From: JBCBAP01 sp038532435
GTDB lineage: Bacteria > Pseudomonadota > Alphaproteobacteria > Rhodobacterales > Rhodobacteraceae
Direction: 5' to 3'
Length of the DNA: 30,108 nucleotides
Assembly: GCA_038532435.1 (NCBI GenBank)
Contig: JBCBAP010000042.1
Coordinates: forward strand, 1-30,108
The notes beneath the pieces are model-generated. The model was not told where the DNA came from and ran no database searches. It saw only the letters and a list, made by a program, of their open reading frames with translations. The first letter of the stretch is position 1. Each line of letters starts with the position of its first letter. This document shows, in pieces, positions 1 to 6,866 of the stretch. Position numbers and translations under genes: made by a program.

Positions 1-306
1 GAAGTCCGTTGGCCGACCATACATGACCTCCGGCGTTGGGGTGAACACAAGATTGACGCCTGCAGCCTCGAGCATCGCGAGGTCCCGGGGCATGTCGCGG
101 GGATAGGCGTCCAGATCCTCATTGGGGCCGAACTGCGTCGGGTTGACGAAGATCGAGGCGAGCGTCGTCGTGCACTCCGCCCGCGATCGTGCGACGAGCG
201 ACATGTGCCCCGCGTGCAGGAACCCCATCGTTGGCACGAACCCCACGGGCCCGCTCAGACCGGCCCGCGCGGCGCGCAGATCCGCTTTTGTGGTGACAAC
301 GTCCAT
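1..306 (-). CDS. panC: Pantothenate synthetase (PanC), N-terminal part, cut by window edge
   Basis: PanC joins pantoate and beta-alanine using ATP, the last step of cytoplasmic pantothenate synthesis. Only the first 102 codons are in the window; the frame stays open to base 1. Visible family motifs are the N-terminal nucleotide-binding stretch VPTMGFLHAGHMSLV (around residues 24-38), where the spaced histidines form the HIGH-like signature, and SIFVNPTQFGPNEDLDAYPR (around 52-71), which is highly characteristic of PanC. The ATG at 306 is preceded on the minus strand by a good GGGGAG Shine-Dalgarno about six bases upstream. The gene diverges from rplM. The remainder of the protein, including the C-terminal domain, cannot be judged. 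Identification is very secure; completeness is unknown. Confidence 0.95.
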   Translation of the reverse strand, partial: MDVVTTKADLRAARAGLSGPVGFVPTMGFLHAGHMSLVARSRAECTTTLASIFVNPTQFGPNEDLDAYPRDMPRDLAMLEAAGVNLVFTPTPEVMYGRPTDF

Positions 307-409
307 GATGCTCCCCGTTTTGGGCGAGGGGGTAGAATTTCGGAGGTCTGAAGGCAAGGTCGTTTGGCGGTCCGGCCGGAAAGACGTCGCGCCATGCCGC
401 AGCGGATCG

Positions 410-429
410 CCCCTGACGTGATTCAGGGG
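410..429. repeat. Perfect 7-bp inverted repeat in the panC leader
   Basis: Arms CCCCTGA (410-416) and TCAGGGG (423-429) pair perfectly around a 6-nt loop. There is no T-tract on either side, so it is not a classical terminator. It lies about 105 bases upstream of the panC start, so it could be a 5'-leader hairpin or a protein-binding operator. Confidence 0.5.
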
Positions 430-512
430 TAGATAGAGTGAAATAAGTGGGGTAAATTAATACCCAAATCATAAACACATGTTTTTAAACATATATATTG
501 AACGTTTGGCGC

Positions 513-540
513 TTGACGTTGCGTGCGCAATCCTTAAAAC
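513..540 (+). promoter_or_regulatory. Candidate rplM-rpsI promoter
   Basis: A TTGACG -35-like hexamer (513-518) is followed after 16 bases by TAAAAC (535-540). It lies at the edge of the AT-rich block and about 90 bases upstream of rplM. The -35 is good, the -10 is moderate; no experimental support is visible. Confidence 0.4.
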
Positions 541-627
541 CACGCCATTCGCTGATCCGGCCCGGCCGGGGGAGGCGGTTTGACCATGGAGCCCGCTGAG
601 GCCCTCCATCAGACGGACGGAACCGAA

Positions 628-1092
628 ATGAAAACCTATTCTGCCAAACCGGCCGATATCGAGAAGAAGTGGATCATCGTCGATGCCGAAGGCGTCGTGC
701 TGGGCCGCCTCGCGACGATCGTGGCCATGCGCCTGCGCGGCAAGCACAAGGCGACATTCACCCCGCATATGGACATGGGCGACAATGTGATCGTCATCAA
801 TGCGGACAAGGTGCAGCTGACCGGCAACAAGCGCACCGACAAGACCTATTACTGGCACACCGGTCATCCGGGCGGGATCAAGTCCCGCACGGCGGAGCAG
901 CTCCTCGAAGGGGCGCATCCGGAGCGCGTCGTGACGAAAGCGGTGCAGCGCATGCTGCCCGGCGGCCCGCTGAGCCGCAAGCAACTGACCAATCTGCGGG
1001 TCTATGCCGGGACGGAACACCCGCATGAGGCGCAGGATCCGCAAGTCCTGGACCTGAAGTCCATGAACCCGAAGAACACCCGGAGCGCATGA
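628..1092 (+). CDS. rplM: 50S ribosomal protein L13
   Basis: L13 is an early-assembly protein of the large ribosomal subunit. The product is 154 residues, as usual for alphaproteobacteria. The chosen start gives MKTYSAKPADIEKKW, the conserved L13 N-terminus; a GGA-containing stretch lies about eight bases upstream. Upstream in-frame extension would add about 16 residues (containing MEPAEALHQTDG) that have no family support. Further L13 features are GRLAT followed by LRGKHK (around residues 28-45) and the C-terminal LRVYAGTEHPHEAQ. It overlaps the downstream rpsI start by an ATGA junction at 1089-1092, the usual rplM-rpsI operon arrangement, so translational coupling is likely. Confidence 0.96.
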   Translation: MKTYSAKPADIEKKWIIVDAEGVVLGRLATIVAMRLRGKHKATFTPHMDMGDNVIVINADKVQLTGNKRTDKTYYWHTGHPGGIKSRTAEQLLEGAHPERVVTKAVQRMLPGGPLSRKQLTNLRVYAGTEHPHEAQDPQVLDLKSMNPKNTRSA

Positions 1093-1589
1093 GCATGGCT
1101 GACGAAATCAAATCCCTCGACGACCTGAAGGACATGGTCGAAGCGGATGCGCCGGAGGCGGTTGTCGATACCGCACCCTCCTACGAGCCCGTGCGCGATG
1201 CGCAGGGCCGGTCCTATGCGACCGGCAAGCGGAAGGACGCGATCGCGCGGGTCTGGGTCAAGCCCGGCTCCGGCAAGGCGACCGTCAACGGCAAGCCGAT
1301 GAACGTCTACTTCGCGCGTCCGGTGCTGCAGATGCTGCTGGGCCAGCCCTTCACCGTGGCCGGTGTCGAGGGCGAGTTCGACGTGGTCGCGACCGTCAAG
1401 GGCGGTGGCCTCTCCGGTCAGGCGGGCGCTGTGCGCCACGGCATCTCCAAGGCGCTGACGCTCTATGAGCCGTCCCTGCGTCCGAGCCTGAAGGCCGCCG
1501 GCTTCCTCACCCGTGACAGCCGCGTGGTGGAGCGGAAGAAGTACGGCAAGCGCAAGGCACGCCGGTCTTTCCAGTTCTCCAAGCGCTGA
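1089..1589 (+). CDS. rpsI: 30S ribosomal protein S9
   Basis: S9 is a small-subunit protein whose basic C-terminal tail reaches the P-site tRNA. The product is 166 residues: an acidic, about 35-residue N-terminal extension typical of alphaproteobacteria, then the S9 core beginning at YATGKRKDAIARVWVKPGSG, and the invariant basic tail ending QFSKR. The ATG at 1089 overlaps the rplM stop; a second in-frame ATG at 1095 is an alternative start. The operon ends with a clear terminator at 1613-1639. Confidence 0.96.
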   Translation: MSMADEIKSLDDLKDMVEADAPEAVVDTAPSYEPVRDAQGRSYATGKRKDAIARVWVKPGSGKATVNGKPMNVYFARPVLQMLLGQPFTVAGVEGEFDVVATVKGGGLSGQAGAVRHGISKALTLYEPSLRPSLKAAGFLTRDSRVVERKKYGKRKARRSFQFSKR

Positions 1590-1612
1590 TCCTACAGACC
1601 AATTTACTTTCA

Positions 1613-1639
1613 GGGGGCCCGCCAGTGTGCGGGCCTTTT
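1613..1639 (+). terminator. Rho-independent terminator of rplM-rpsI
   Basis: A 7-bp perfect stem, GGCCCGC (1616-1622) with GCGGGCC (1629-1635), closes a 6-nt loop and is followed by TTTT (1636-1639). It sits 24 bases after the rpsI stop. Confidence 0.85.
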
Positions 1640-1729
1640 GCTCTCTGACCATCCCCCCCTTGCACCAATCCATCAGCGCCGTCACACTGTGACGCCCCTG
1701 GAGGCTGTAGCGTATCGAAGGGAGTCTGC

Positions 1730-2893
1730 GTGCCGATCGCCTCGATCAACAGTCTTGTTCTGCCCGACGGCGGGCCCTGGATGCGGGACCACGCGATCCC
1801 CGATGGCTCCCGGGAGCGGGACTATGACGACCGGTATGACTTTCACACGCTGGCCTACGATGTCGTTTCCCTGCCTCAGTTCAGGGCGGTCTGCCTGATA
1901 TGTCCGCGCCTGTTCAATCTGGAAAAGCTGCTGCGGGCGGGCCGGTTTACCTCCGAACACGGGCGCCACCGGATCCTGAAGATCCACCGTCTGCGCCGGT
2001 ATGATGAGGTCTGGCTCTGGGCGCCGCGCACGCCCCGGCGGCTGACCTTCACCCATGGGGATCTGGAGATCACCTGCGCGGTTACGCCCCAGAACCGGGA
2101 TATCTTTCGCGGCCTGCGCACGGCGACCACGCTGTCGAAGAACAACGATTTGGAATGGATCCGGGACTGGGTTACCTGGCATGTGCGGATGCACGGGCTG
2201 GAGGGCATGCTGGTCTATGACAACGGCTCTGATTGCTACGGGGTGGAGGACCTCGCTGCGATGCTGGGAGGGATCCCTGGGTTGAAGGCACACCGGGTGG
2301 TTTCCGCCCCGCACCGGTTCGGTCCCCACGGGCACGCGCCGCACGCGTTCCGGTCCAACTTCCTGCAGCCGGCCCTTCTGAACCTCGCGCGGGTCCGCTT
2401 CCTGTCGCGGGCAGAGGTGGTGCTGCAGGCGGACATCGACGAGCTCTTCGTCTCGTACGGGGAGGATACAGTATTCGACGCGGCGACGCGTTCGCCGTTC
2501 GGCTATGCCCTATTTGAAGGGACGTGGCGCTATGCGCCGGAGGTTGCCGGGCCGCGCCCGTCGTTCCGCGATCATGTGCGGTGCGATCCTTCGTCCTCCC
2601 GCCCGGAGACGAAGTACTGCATCTGCCCGCGCCGCCCTTTCGGCTTCATCCATTGGGAGGTGCACGGGGTGGTGAAGGGTTTCATGAAGAAAAAGTTCAT
2701 CCGCCCGGACATCCGGTATCTGCATTGCGCCCAGATCACCACGCACTGGAAGTCCGGCAGAGGACTGCCGCCGCGGGAGCGGCTGGTGCATGATCCTGAG
2801 ACGGAGGCGAAATTGGACGCGGTGTTTCCGCGCCGGATCCGTCAGGGTGCAGCGTCTGCCATCAAGGCCGCGGCGAGCGCACCGGACAGATAG
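1730..2893 (+). CDS. Glycosyltransferase, family 2-like (Glyco_tranf_2_4 / GT92 type)
   Basis: A 387-residue predicted cytoplasmic glycosyltransferase; the donor and acceptor sugars cannot be told from sequence. The GT-A-like core spans about residues 130-300: SKNNDLEWIRDWVTWH (around 136-151), the strand plus VYDNGSD (162-168) typical of this family where a deeper family-2 enzyme has a DxS loop, and the metal-binding DIDELF motif (235-240). The start is a GTG at 1730, chosen because GAAGGGAG lies about six bases upstream. The N-terminal 120 residues are unusually long and not recognised. It follows the ribosomal operon after a terminator, so it should have its own promoter. Its 3' end overlaps the converging phnM-like gene by 52 bases. 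Likely role, by inference only, is surface polysaccharide or glycan modification. Confidence 0.8.
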   Translation: MPIASINSLVLPDGGPWMRDHAIPDGSRERDYDDRYDFHTLAYDVVSLPQFRAVCLICPRLFNLEKLLRAGRFTSEHGRHRILKIHRLRRYDEVWLWAPRTPRRLTFTHGDLEITCAVTPQNRDIFRGLRTATTLSKNNDLEWIRDWVTWHVRMHGLEGMLVYDNGSDCYGVEDLAAMLGGIPGLKAHRVVSAPHRFGPHGHAPHAFRSNFLQPALLNLARVRFLSRAEVVLQADIDELFVSYGEDTVFDAATRSPFGYALFEGTWRYAPEVAGPRPSFRDHVRCDPSSSRPETKYCICPRRPFGFIHWEVHGVVKGFMKKKFIRPDIRYLHCAQITTHWKSGRGLPPRERLVHDPETEAKLDAVFPRRIRQGAASAIKAAASAPDR

Positions 2894-4014
2894 GCCGGAC
2901 GCCCCGCCGCGAAGCAGCCCTCGATCCGCCGTGTCTTTCGTTCCACGATTGTGAGGTCTGCGCGGTAGCCCTCTCTGAGCGCGCCGCGGTCATCGAGGTC
3001 GAGGATGCGTGCCGGACCCGCAGAAATGAGCGCCCAGGCATCGGCGAGCGACATGTCGCCCCGGTCGGCGAGCGTGAAGGCCGCCTGGGGGAGGGCCGCG
3101 TAGTGATAGTCCGATACCATCGCATCGACCAACCCGTCGCGGATGAGGTCCCTGGCGGAGACGTTGGTCTTGTGACTGCCCCCGCGCACCACGTTGGGTG
3201 CCCCCATAACGATGGGTGAGCCGCTGTCCCGGGCGTGCCGGGCCACCTCGCGGGACAGGGGAAATTCTGCGATGCGGGCGCCCAAGCGGGCATAGCGGTC
3301 GCGCCCCGCACAGGTCTCATCATCGTGGGAACCGAGGGTCAAGCCGCCCTCCCCCAACCGGGCTGCGAGGGCGGAAAGGGGGGCTTCGCATCTGGCAATG
3401 TTGGCGTGGAGCTCCTTCAGCAGGTCGAGGTGATCCTCCGGCGACCGGCGCGCCTTGAGCGCCGCACCGGTCAGGCGCGGGGGCCGCTTGCCTGCCGCGA
3501 GCTCCGTATGGGGCAGGTGGTCGTTGAAGACGACATAGTCCGCGACCCCGGCCAGCGCGAGATGCGCGAACCGGTCATACTGGTCCAGCATCGACACCTC
3601 GAAGCGGAGCTGAAGCCTGAGGTCGAGAAGCGCATCGGTGCGATAGCGCGCGAGGGCATTGGTGAGGTCCTCAGCGAAGTCCGGACCGCGCATGCCCCCT
3701 TCCCAGGAGAAGAACTGCGCGAGCCAGGCGGTGGTGATCCCGTGGGTGGCAAGCTCCGCCTCCAGCGCACGCAGGCCGAGCGCCTTGTCCGACACGGCGC
3801 CGCGGCGCGGTGCGAGATGCCACTCGAACCCATCGCCGTGCAGGTCGATGATACCCGGCAGGATCATGTGATCGGGCAGGGCCACGTCCCGCACGGGGCC
3901 GTCGCCAAACGAAAGCCGCCCGTCCTGCACGCTGATTGCCCCGATTTCGGGGCCATCGGGGAGGAATACCTCGGTATTGGTGAACCGGATCGAAGGAGAC
4001 GGGGGCAGGGCCAT
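2842..4014 (-). CDS. phnM: PhnM-like alpha-D-ribose 1-methylphosphonate 5-triphosphate diphosphatase
   Basis: PhnM is an amidohydrolase-superfamily enzyme that removes pyrophosphate from ribosyl-phosphonate triphosphate in the C-P lyase pathway. The 390-residue length fits. Visible motifs: LPGIIDLHGDGFE (metal-binding H-x-D strand, around residues 52-64), LGSHDDET (around 225), and the long PhnM signature VMGAPNVVRGGSHKTN followed by a DYHYAALPQAAF segment that corresponds to the E. coli SSDYYPASLLDAAF region. A C-terminal amidohydrolase strand, GYRADLTIV, follows. No other phn gene lies in the window, so it is detached from any phnGHIJKL cluster here. A related hydrolase with a different substrate is possible. 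The ATG at 4014 is used; the upstream ribosome-binding site is poor. It diverges from the acyltransferase gene by 121 bases. Confidence 0.82.
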   Translation of the reverse strand: MALPPSPSIRFTNTEVFLPDGPEIGAISVQDGRLSFGDGPVRDVALPDHMILPGIIDLHGDGFEWHLAPRRGAVSDKALGLRALEAELATHGITTAWLAQFFSWEGGMRGPDFAEDLTNALARYRTDALLDLRLQLRFEVSMLDQYDRFAHLALAGVADYVVFNDHLPHTELAAGKRPPRLTGAALKARRSPEDHLDLLKELHANIARCEAPLSALAARLGEGGLTLGSHDDETCAGRDRYARLGARIAEFPLSREVARHARDSGSPIVMGAPNVVRGGSHKTNVSARDLIRDGLVDAMVSDYHYAALPQAAFTLADRGDMSLADAWALISAGPARILDLDDRGALREGYRADLTIVERKTRRIEGCFAAGRPAYLSGALAAALMADAAP

Positions 4015-4135
4015 ATGCTGCGCATACTGCCCCCCGCGCCCTGGATCAACCGGGTGCGATCATCCCCTTGCTGCGCCGGGGGGTCGGCGCTAACTTGCCT
4101 GCCACAACAAAGAGCTTTGGGAAGAGCCGCAGCCC

Positions 4136-5011
4136 ATGATGTCGTCCTCGCGCAAGATTGTTCGTGAGATTTCCTATGCCAACTCGGCGCAGACCCGCGC
4201 CGGACGCGCCATGATCCGGACGGTGGAAAACCTCACCGGGCGGGTGCGCCTGATCAAGATGGCCAAGGATTATGAAAAGGAAGTCGCGGCGGGCGCGGAC
4301 TTCTGGGAAGTCATGGTGCGCCGCTATGGCCTGAAGCTCGATGTGATCGGCGGCGCGTTGCGCAACATCCCCTCCGAAGGGCCACTGGTGGTGATCTCCA
4401 ACCACCCGTTCGGGATCCTCGACGGGCTGATGCTCGGTCACATCCTGAGCCAGACCCGGGGTGACTTTCGCATCCTCGCGCATCAGGTGTTTCGCAAGGC
4501 GGAGGATCTGAACCGGATCATCCTGCCGATCTCTTTCGACGAGACGAAGGAGGCGGTGAAGCTCAACCTTGAAACCCGCAAGACCGCGCTGCGCTACCTC
4601 GCGGACGGGGGGTGCATCGGTATCTTCCCAGGCGGGACGGTGTCGACATCCAACCGCCCGCTGGGCCGGCCGATGGACCCGGGGTGGCGGACCTTCACCG
4701 CCAAGATGATCGCGAAGTCCGGCGCGGTCGTCGTGCCGGTCTACTTCCATGGGGCGAACTCGCGCCGGTTCCAGCTCGCGAGCCACTTGCACTACACGCT
4801 GCGCATGGCGCTCCTGATCAACGAGTTCAAGACGCGGGTCGGTGGGTCGGTTCCCGTGGTGGTCGGGGAGCCGTTGCCATCGGAAGAGATCCAGTCCCGC
4901 GCGCGGGACCCGCGAGGCATGATGGACTATCTGCGCGCCGAGACTTACCGGCTTAGCCCGGAGCCGATTGACGATCTGAGCTACGGGTTCGAGTTCGAGG
5001 ACGGTCATTGA
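4136..5011 (+). CDS. Lysophospholipid acyltransferase family protein (PlsC-like)
   Basis: A 291-residue acyltransferase of the glycerophosphate/lysolipid acyltransferase fold, which transfers acyl groups to lysolipids at the membrane. The catalytic motif is NHPFGILDG (around residues 89-97), with five residues between His and Asp, as in the hemolysin-related/OlsA-like branch rather than the canonical HX4D of PlsC. The second motif is FPGGTVSTS (around 163-171), followed by the conserved PVYFHGANSRRF. No strong membrane segment is visible; interfacial association is likely. The tandem ATG at 4136 and 4139 is preceded by GGGAAGAG. It lies 64 bases upstream of ccmE without a visible terminator, so co-transcription is possible. 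Whether it makes phosphatidic acid, ornithine lipid or another lipid cannot be decided. Confidence 0.82.
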   Translation: MMSSSRKIVREISYANSAQTRAGRAMIRTVENLTGRVRLIKMAKDYEKEVAAGADFWEVMVRRYGLKLDVIGGALRNIPSEGPLVVISNHPFGILDGLMLGHILSQTRGDFRILAHQVFRKAEDLNRIILPISFDETKEAVKLNLETRKTALRYLADGGCIGIFPGGTVSTSNRPLGRPMDPGWRTFTAKMIAKSGAVVVPVYFHGANSRRFQLASHLHYTLRMALLINEFKTRVGGSVPVVVGEPLPSEEIQSRARDPRGMMDYLRAETYRLSPEPIDDLSYGFEFEDGH

Positions 5012-5075
5012 CGCACCCCCTTTTGCGCCGCTGTGCCGTAACATATCTCAGCGAAAACCGCCGGGAGAGTGCGCC

Positions 5076-5519
5076 ATGATGAGCCCACGAAAGAAACGCC
5101 GTATCCAGTTGATCGTGCTGGGCTTTGCCCTGCTGATCGCGGCGACCGGGCTGATCATCGTGGGGATCGGCGAGGGTGGACAGTTTTTCCGCTCGCCCAC
5201 GGACATTGCCGCAGCCGCGCCCCGGGATGGCGAAGTCTTCCGTCTGGGGGGGCTCGTGAAGGAAGGGTCGTGGGAGCGGGACGGGGAGCGTCACGCGTTT
5301 CTGGTGACGGACACGGAACTCGATTTCCCCGTGAGCTTCGTCGGCATTGTCCCGGACCTGTTTCGCGAAGGGACGGGAACGATCGTCACCGGGCAGATCG
5401 TCGACGGGGTCTTTATCGCGACGGAAGTGCTCGCCCGGCACGACGAGACCTACATGCCCGCGGAAGTCGTCGACGTGTTGAAGGAAAAGGGCGTCTACCA
5501 GGCCGAAACGGGCAGCTAG
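5076..5519 (+). CDS. ccmE: Cytochrome c maturation heme chaperone CcmE
   Basis: CcmE holds heme covalently in the periplasm and passes it to the CcmF/H complex for attachment to apocytochrome c. The 147-residue product has a short basic N-terminus, one membrane anchor (about residues 10-31), then the OB-fold domain. The heme-binding histidine is H122 in LARHDETYMP, with Y126 at the expected axial position. The start at 5076 has GGGAGAG about eight bases upstream; a second ATG at 5079 is also possible. In this locus the next ccm gene (ccmF) is separated from ccmE by the GH108-holin pair. Confidence 0.95.
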   Translation: MMSPRKKRRIQLIVLGFALLIAATGLIIVGIGEGGQFFRSPTDIAAAAPRDGEVFRLGGLVKEGSWERDGERHAFLVTDTELDFPVSFVGIVPDLFREGTGTIVTGQIVDGVFIATEVLARHDETYMPAEVVDVLKEKGVYQAETGS

Positions 5520-5529
5520 GCCCTCCGGT

Positions 5530-5544
5530 TCAATCGAATTTTAA
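5530..5544 (+). promoter_or_regulatory. CtrA-like binding site upstream of the lysis cassette
   Basis: The sequence TCAATCGAATTTTAA reads TCAA-N7-TTAA, one mismatch from the CtrA consensus TTAA-N7-TTAA. It lies 47 bases upstream of the GH108 start codon. No convincing -10 hexamer follows at the usual distance. Gene transfer agent lysis genes in Rhodobacter capsulatus are known to depend on CtrA, which makes the site plausible; a single one-mismatch site can occur by chance. Confidence 0.45.
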
Positions 5545-5591
5545 GCAATTTGTGAAACCGTGCTGCGGAGCGGGCGGCAACGGGGATTGCT

Positions 5592-6206
5592 ATGGTTTCG
5601 GTGACGGAAGTGACGGCAGAGATTTTGCGACGCGAGGGCGGGTTCGTGGACGATCCCGATGATCCGGGTGGGGCCACGAAACACGGCGTCACGGTGCACA
5701 CCATGCGCAGGCTCGGCCTTGATCTGAACGGGGATGGAGGCGTGGACCGTGCGGACGTGCGTCTGTTGACGAAGGCGCAGGCCGCGCAGATCCTCGAACG
5801 GCACTACTTTCACAAGCCCCGGATTGGCACGCTGCCAGACGCGCTGCACGCGACGGTCTACGACATGTACGTGAACGCGGGCAGCGGGGCGGTACGGCTC
5901 CTCCAGACCCTGCTGACCCGGTTCGGTGAGGACGTCACCGCCGATGGCGTCATCGGGCCCCAGACCGCTGCCGCCGCCCGCAGGGTCGCGGACATCGTCG
6001 GAGCAGAGGCGCTCGCCGATGCCTACGGGATCGAACGGCGCGCATACTATTACCGGATCGGCGACCGGCGTGCCGCATCGCGCAAATATGCACGGCGTCG
6101 GGACGGCGGGAAGGGCGGCTGGATCCTGCGGGCGGAGGAATTCATCTCCCGACGTTACCATTTGAGCGCGGAGGCGCATGCGGAGCGGGTGTCCCAATGG
6201 GTCTGA
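5592..6206 (+). CDS. GH108-type N-acetylmuramidase/endolysin (GTA-type lysis)
   Basis: A 204-residue peptidoglycan hydrolase of glycoside hydrolase family 108 (holin-associated N-acetylmuramidase), which cleaves the glycan backbone for release of phage-like particles. The N-terminal catalytic motif has E15 in REGGFVDDPDDPGGATKHG (residues 14-32); the C-terminal PG_binding_3 region is around 150-190 (YYYRIGDRRAASRKYARR). An EF-hand-like loop (D44, N46, D48, G49, V51, D52, D55) is inserted in the catalytic domain. No signal peptide is seen, so it needs the holin to reach the wall. Its stop overlaps the holin start. The same pairing (rcc00555/rcc00556 in R. capsulatus) is the lysis module of the Rhodobacterales gene transfer agent, which, as here, is unlinked to the capsid genes. 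Confidence 0.88.
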   Translation: MVSVTEVTAEILRREGGFVDDPDDPGGATKHGVTVHTMRRLGLDLNGDGGVDRADVRLLTKAQAAQILERHYFHKPRIGTLPDALHATVYDMYVNAGSGAVRLLQTLLTRFGEDVTADGVIGPQTAAAARRVADIVGAEALADAYGIERRAYYYRIGDRRAASRKYARRRDGGKGGWILRAEEFISRRYHLSAEAHAERVSQWV

Positions 6207-6739
6207 TTTCCCGCCTTTTCGGACTGGGCGAGGTCGCGCGCGGCGTCGGCGCCGCGGTCGGCGGTGTGGCGGAGGTGTTCACGGAGAACAAGACCGCGCG
6301 GGCACGTGCGGACCATGAAGCCTTCATCGCCGCGATCAGCCAGCACGGGGCGGAGTTCGCCCAGGGGCAGCGCACCGCGTTTGACAGGCTGATCGACGGG
6401 GCCAACCGCCTGCCGCGGCCGGCGCTTGCGTTGGCCACTCTCGGCCTCTTTGCCTACGCGATGGCGGACCCGATCGGGTTTGCCGCCCGGATGCAGGGGC
6501 TTGCGCTCGTGCCGGAGCCGCTCTGGTGGCTCGCCGGGGCAGTTATCTCTTTCTATTTCGGGGCGCGGGAGCTGCACCACGCACGTGGGGCCGGTGTGCC
6601 CGGCGTGACCGTGGCGCGGGACGTTGCGCGCACGATCCGGGATATTGAGGGGATGCGTCCGGCCGCTGTTGCCCCGCGTGATGCCGCGGAGGCCGATGAA
6701 AACCCGGTCGTCGCGGCATGGCTTGCCCGATCCGGATGA
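6197..6739 (+). CDS. Three-TM holin family protein (GTA_holin_3TM type)
   Basis: A 180-residue membrane protein of the holin type found beside GH108 muramidases in Rhodobacterales. Two clear hydrophobic segments are visible at about residues 75-91 and 107-124; a weaker N-terminal amphipathic/glycine-rich segment at about 10-28 may be the third. The region between is charged, and the C-terminal 50 residues are soluble. Its ATG overlaps the muramidase stop by 10 bases, so the two genes are translationally coupled. By family, it would permeabilise the inner membrane to let the muramidase out. The C-terminal tail is poorly conserved-looking and its role is unknown. Confidence 0.82.
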   Translation: MGLISRLFGLGEVARGVGAAVGGVAEVFTENKTARARADHEAFIAAISQHGAEFAQGQRTAFDRLIDGANRLPRPALALATLGLFAYAMADPIGFAARMQGLALVPEPLWWLAGAVISFYFGARELHHARGAGVPGVTVARDVARTIRDIEGMRPAAVAPRDAAEADENPVVAAWLARSG

Positions 6740-6811
6740 AGTGCGGTGTGGGTCGGGGCGCGGCGGGCTGACGCGGGCGCGTGCGTCGCAGGCAGATCAC
6801 GGAGAAGCGCG

Positions 6812-6839
6812 TTGCCCCCGACGGTGCGCATAGTAGACT
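6812..6839 (+). promoter_or_regulatory. Candidate ccmF promoter
   Basis: TTGCCC (6812-6817) and TAGACT (6834-6839) are spaced by 16 bases, about 28 bases upstream of the ccmF start. Each hexamer matches four of six consensus bases. A promoter here would let ccmF and ccmH be expressed independently of the lysis genes just upstream. Confidence 0.35.
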
Positions 6840-6866
6840 GCATCCAACCGAGTGCAGGAGACCCCG

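Larger units (their letters stand above)
307..627. other. panC-rplM divergent intergenic region
   Basis: This is the only stretch of more than 300 bases without a gene. It holds the panC leader (307 to about 430) with a perfect hairpin at 410-429 and a TCCGGCCGGA palindrome at 371-380, then an AT-rich block at 431-545 unlike the GC-rich surroundings, with two inverted repeats (450-465 and 479-492). A candidate rplM promoter follows at 513-540. Bases 541-627 are the rplM leader. An open frame can be extended upstream of rplM to an ATG at 585 or to base 580, but the extra residues do not look like L13. Confidence 0.6.

Noticed and set aside
580..627. Longer rplM start
   Set aside because: The 16 extra residues are not L13-like; the ATG at 628 gives the conserved MKTYSAKP start.
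5592..6739. Prophage remnant
   Set aside because: Only a lysin and a holin are present, with ccm genes intact on both sides and no integrase, attachment repeats or structural genes; a GTA lysis cassette explains it better.
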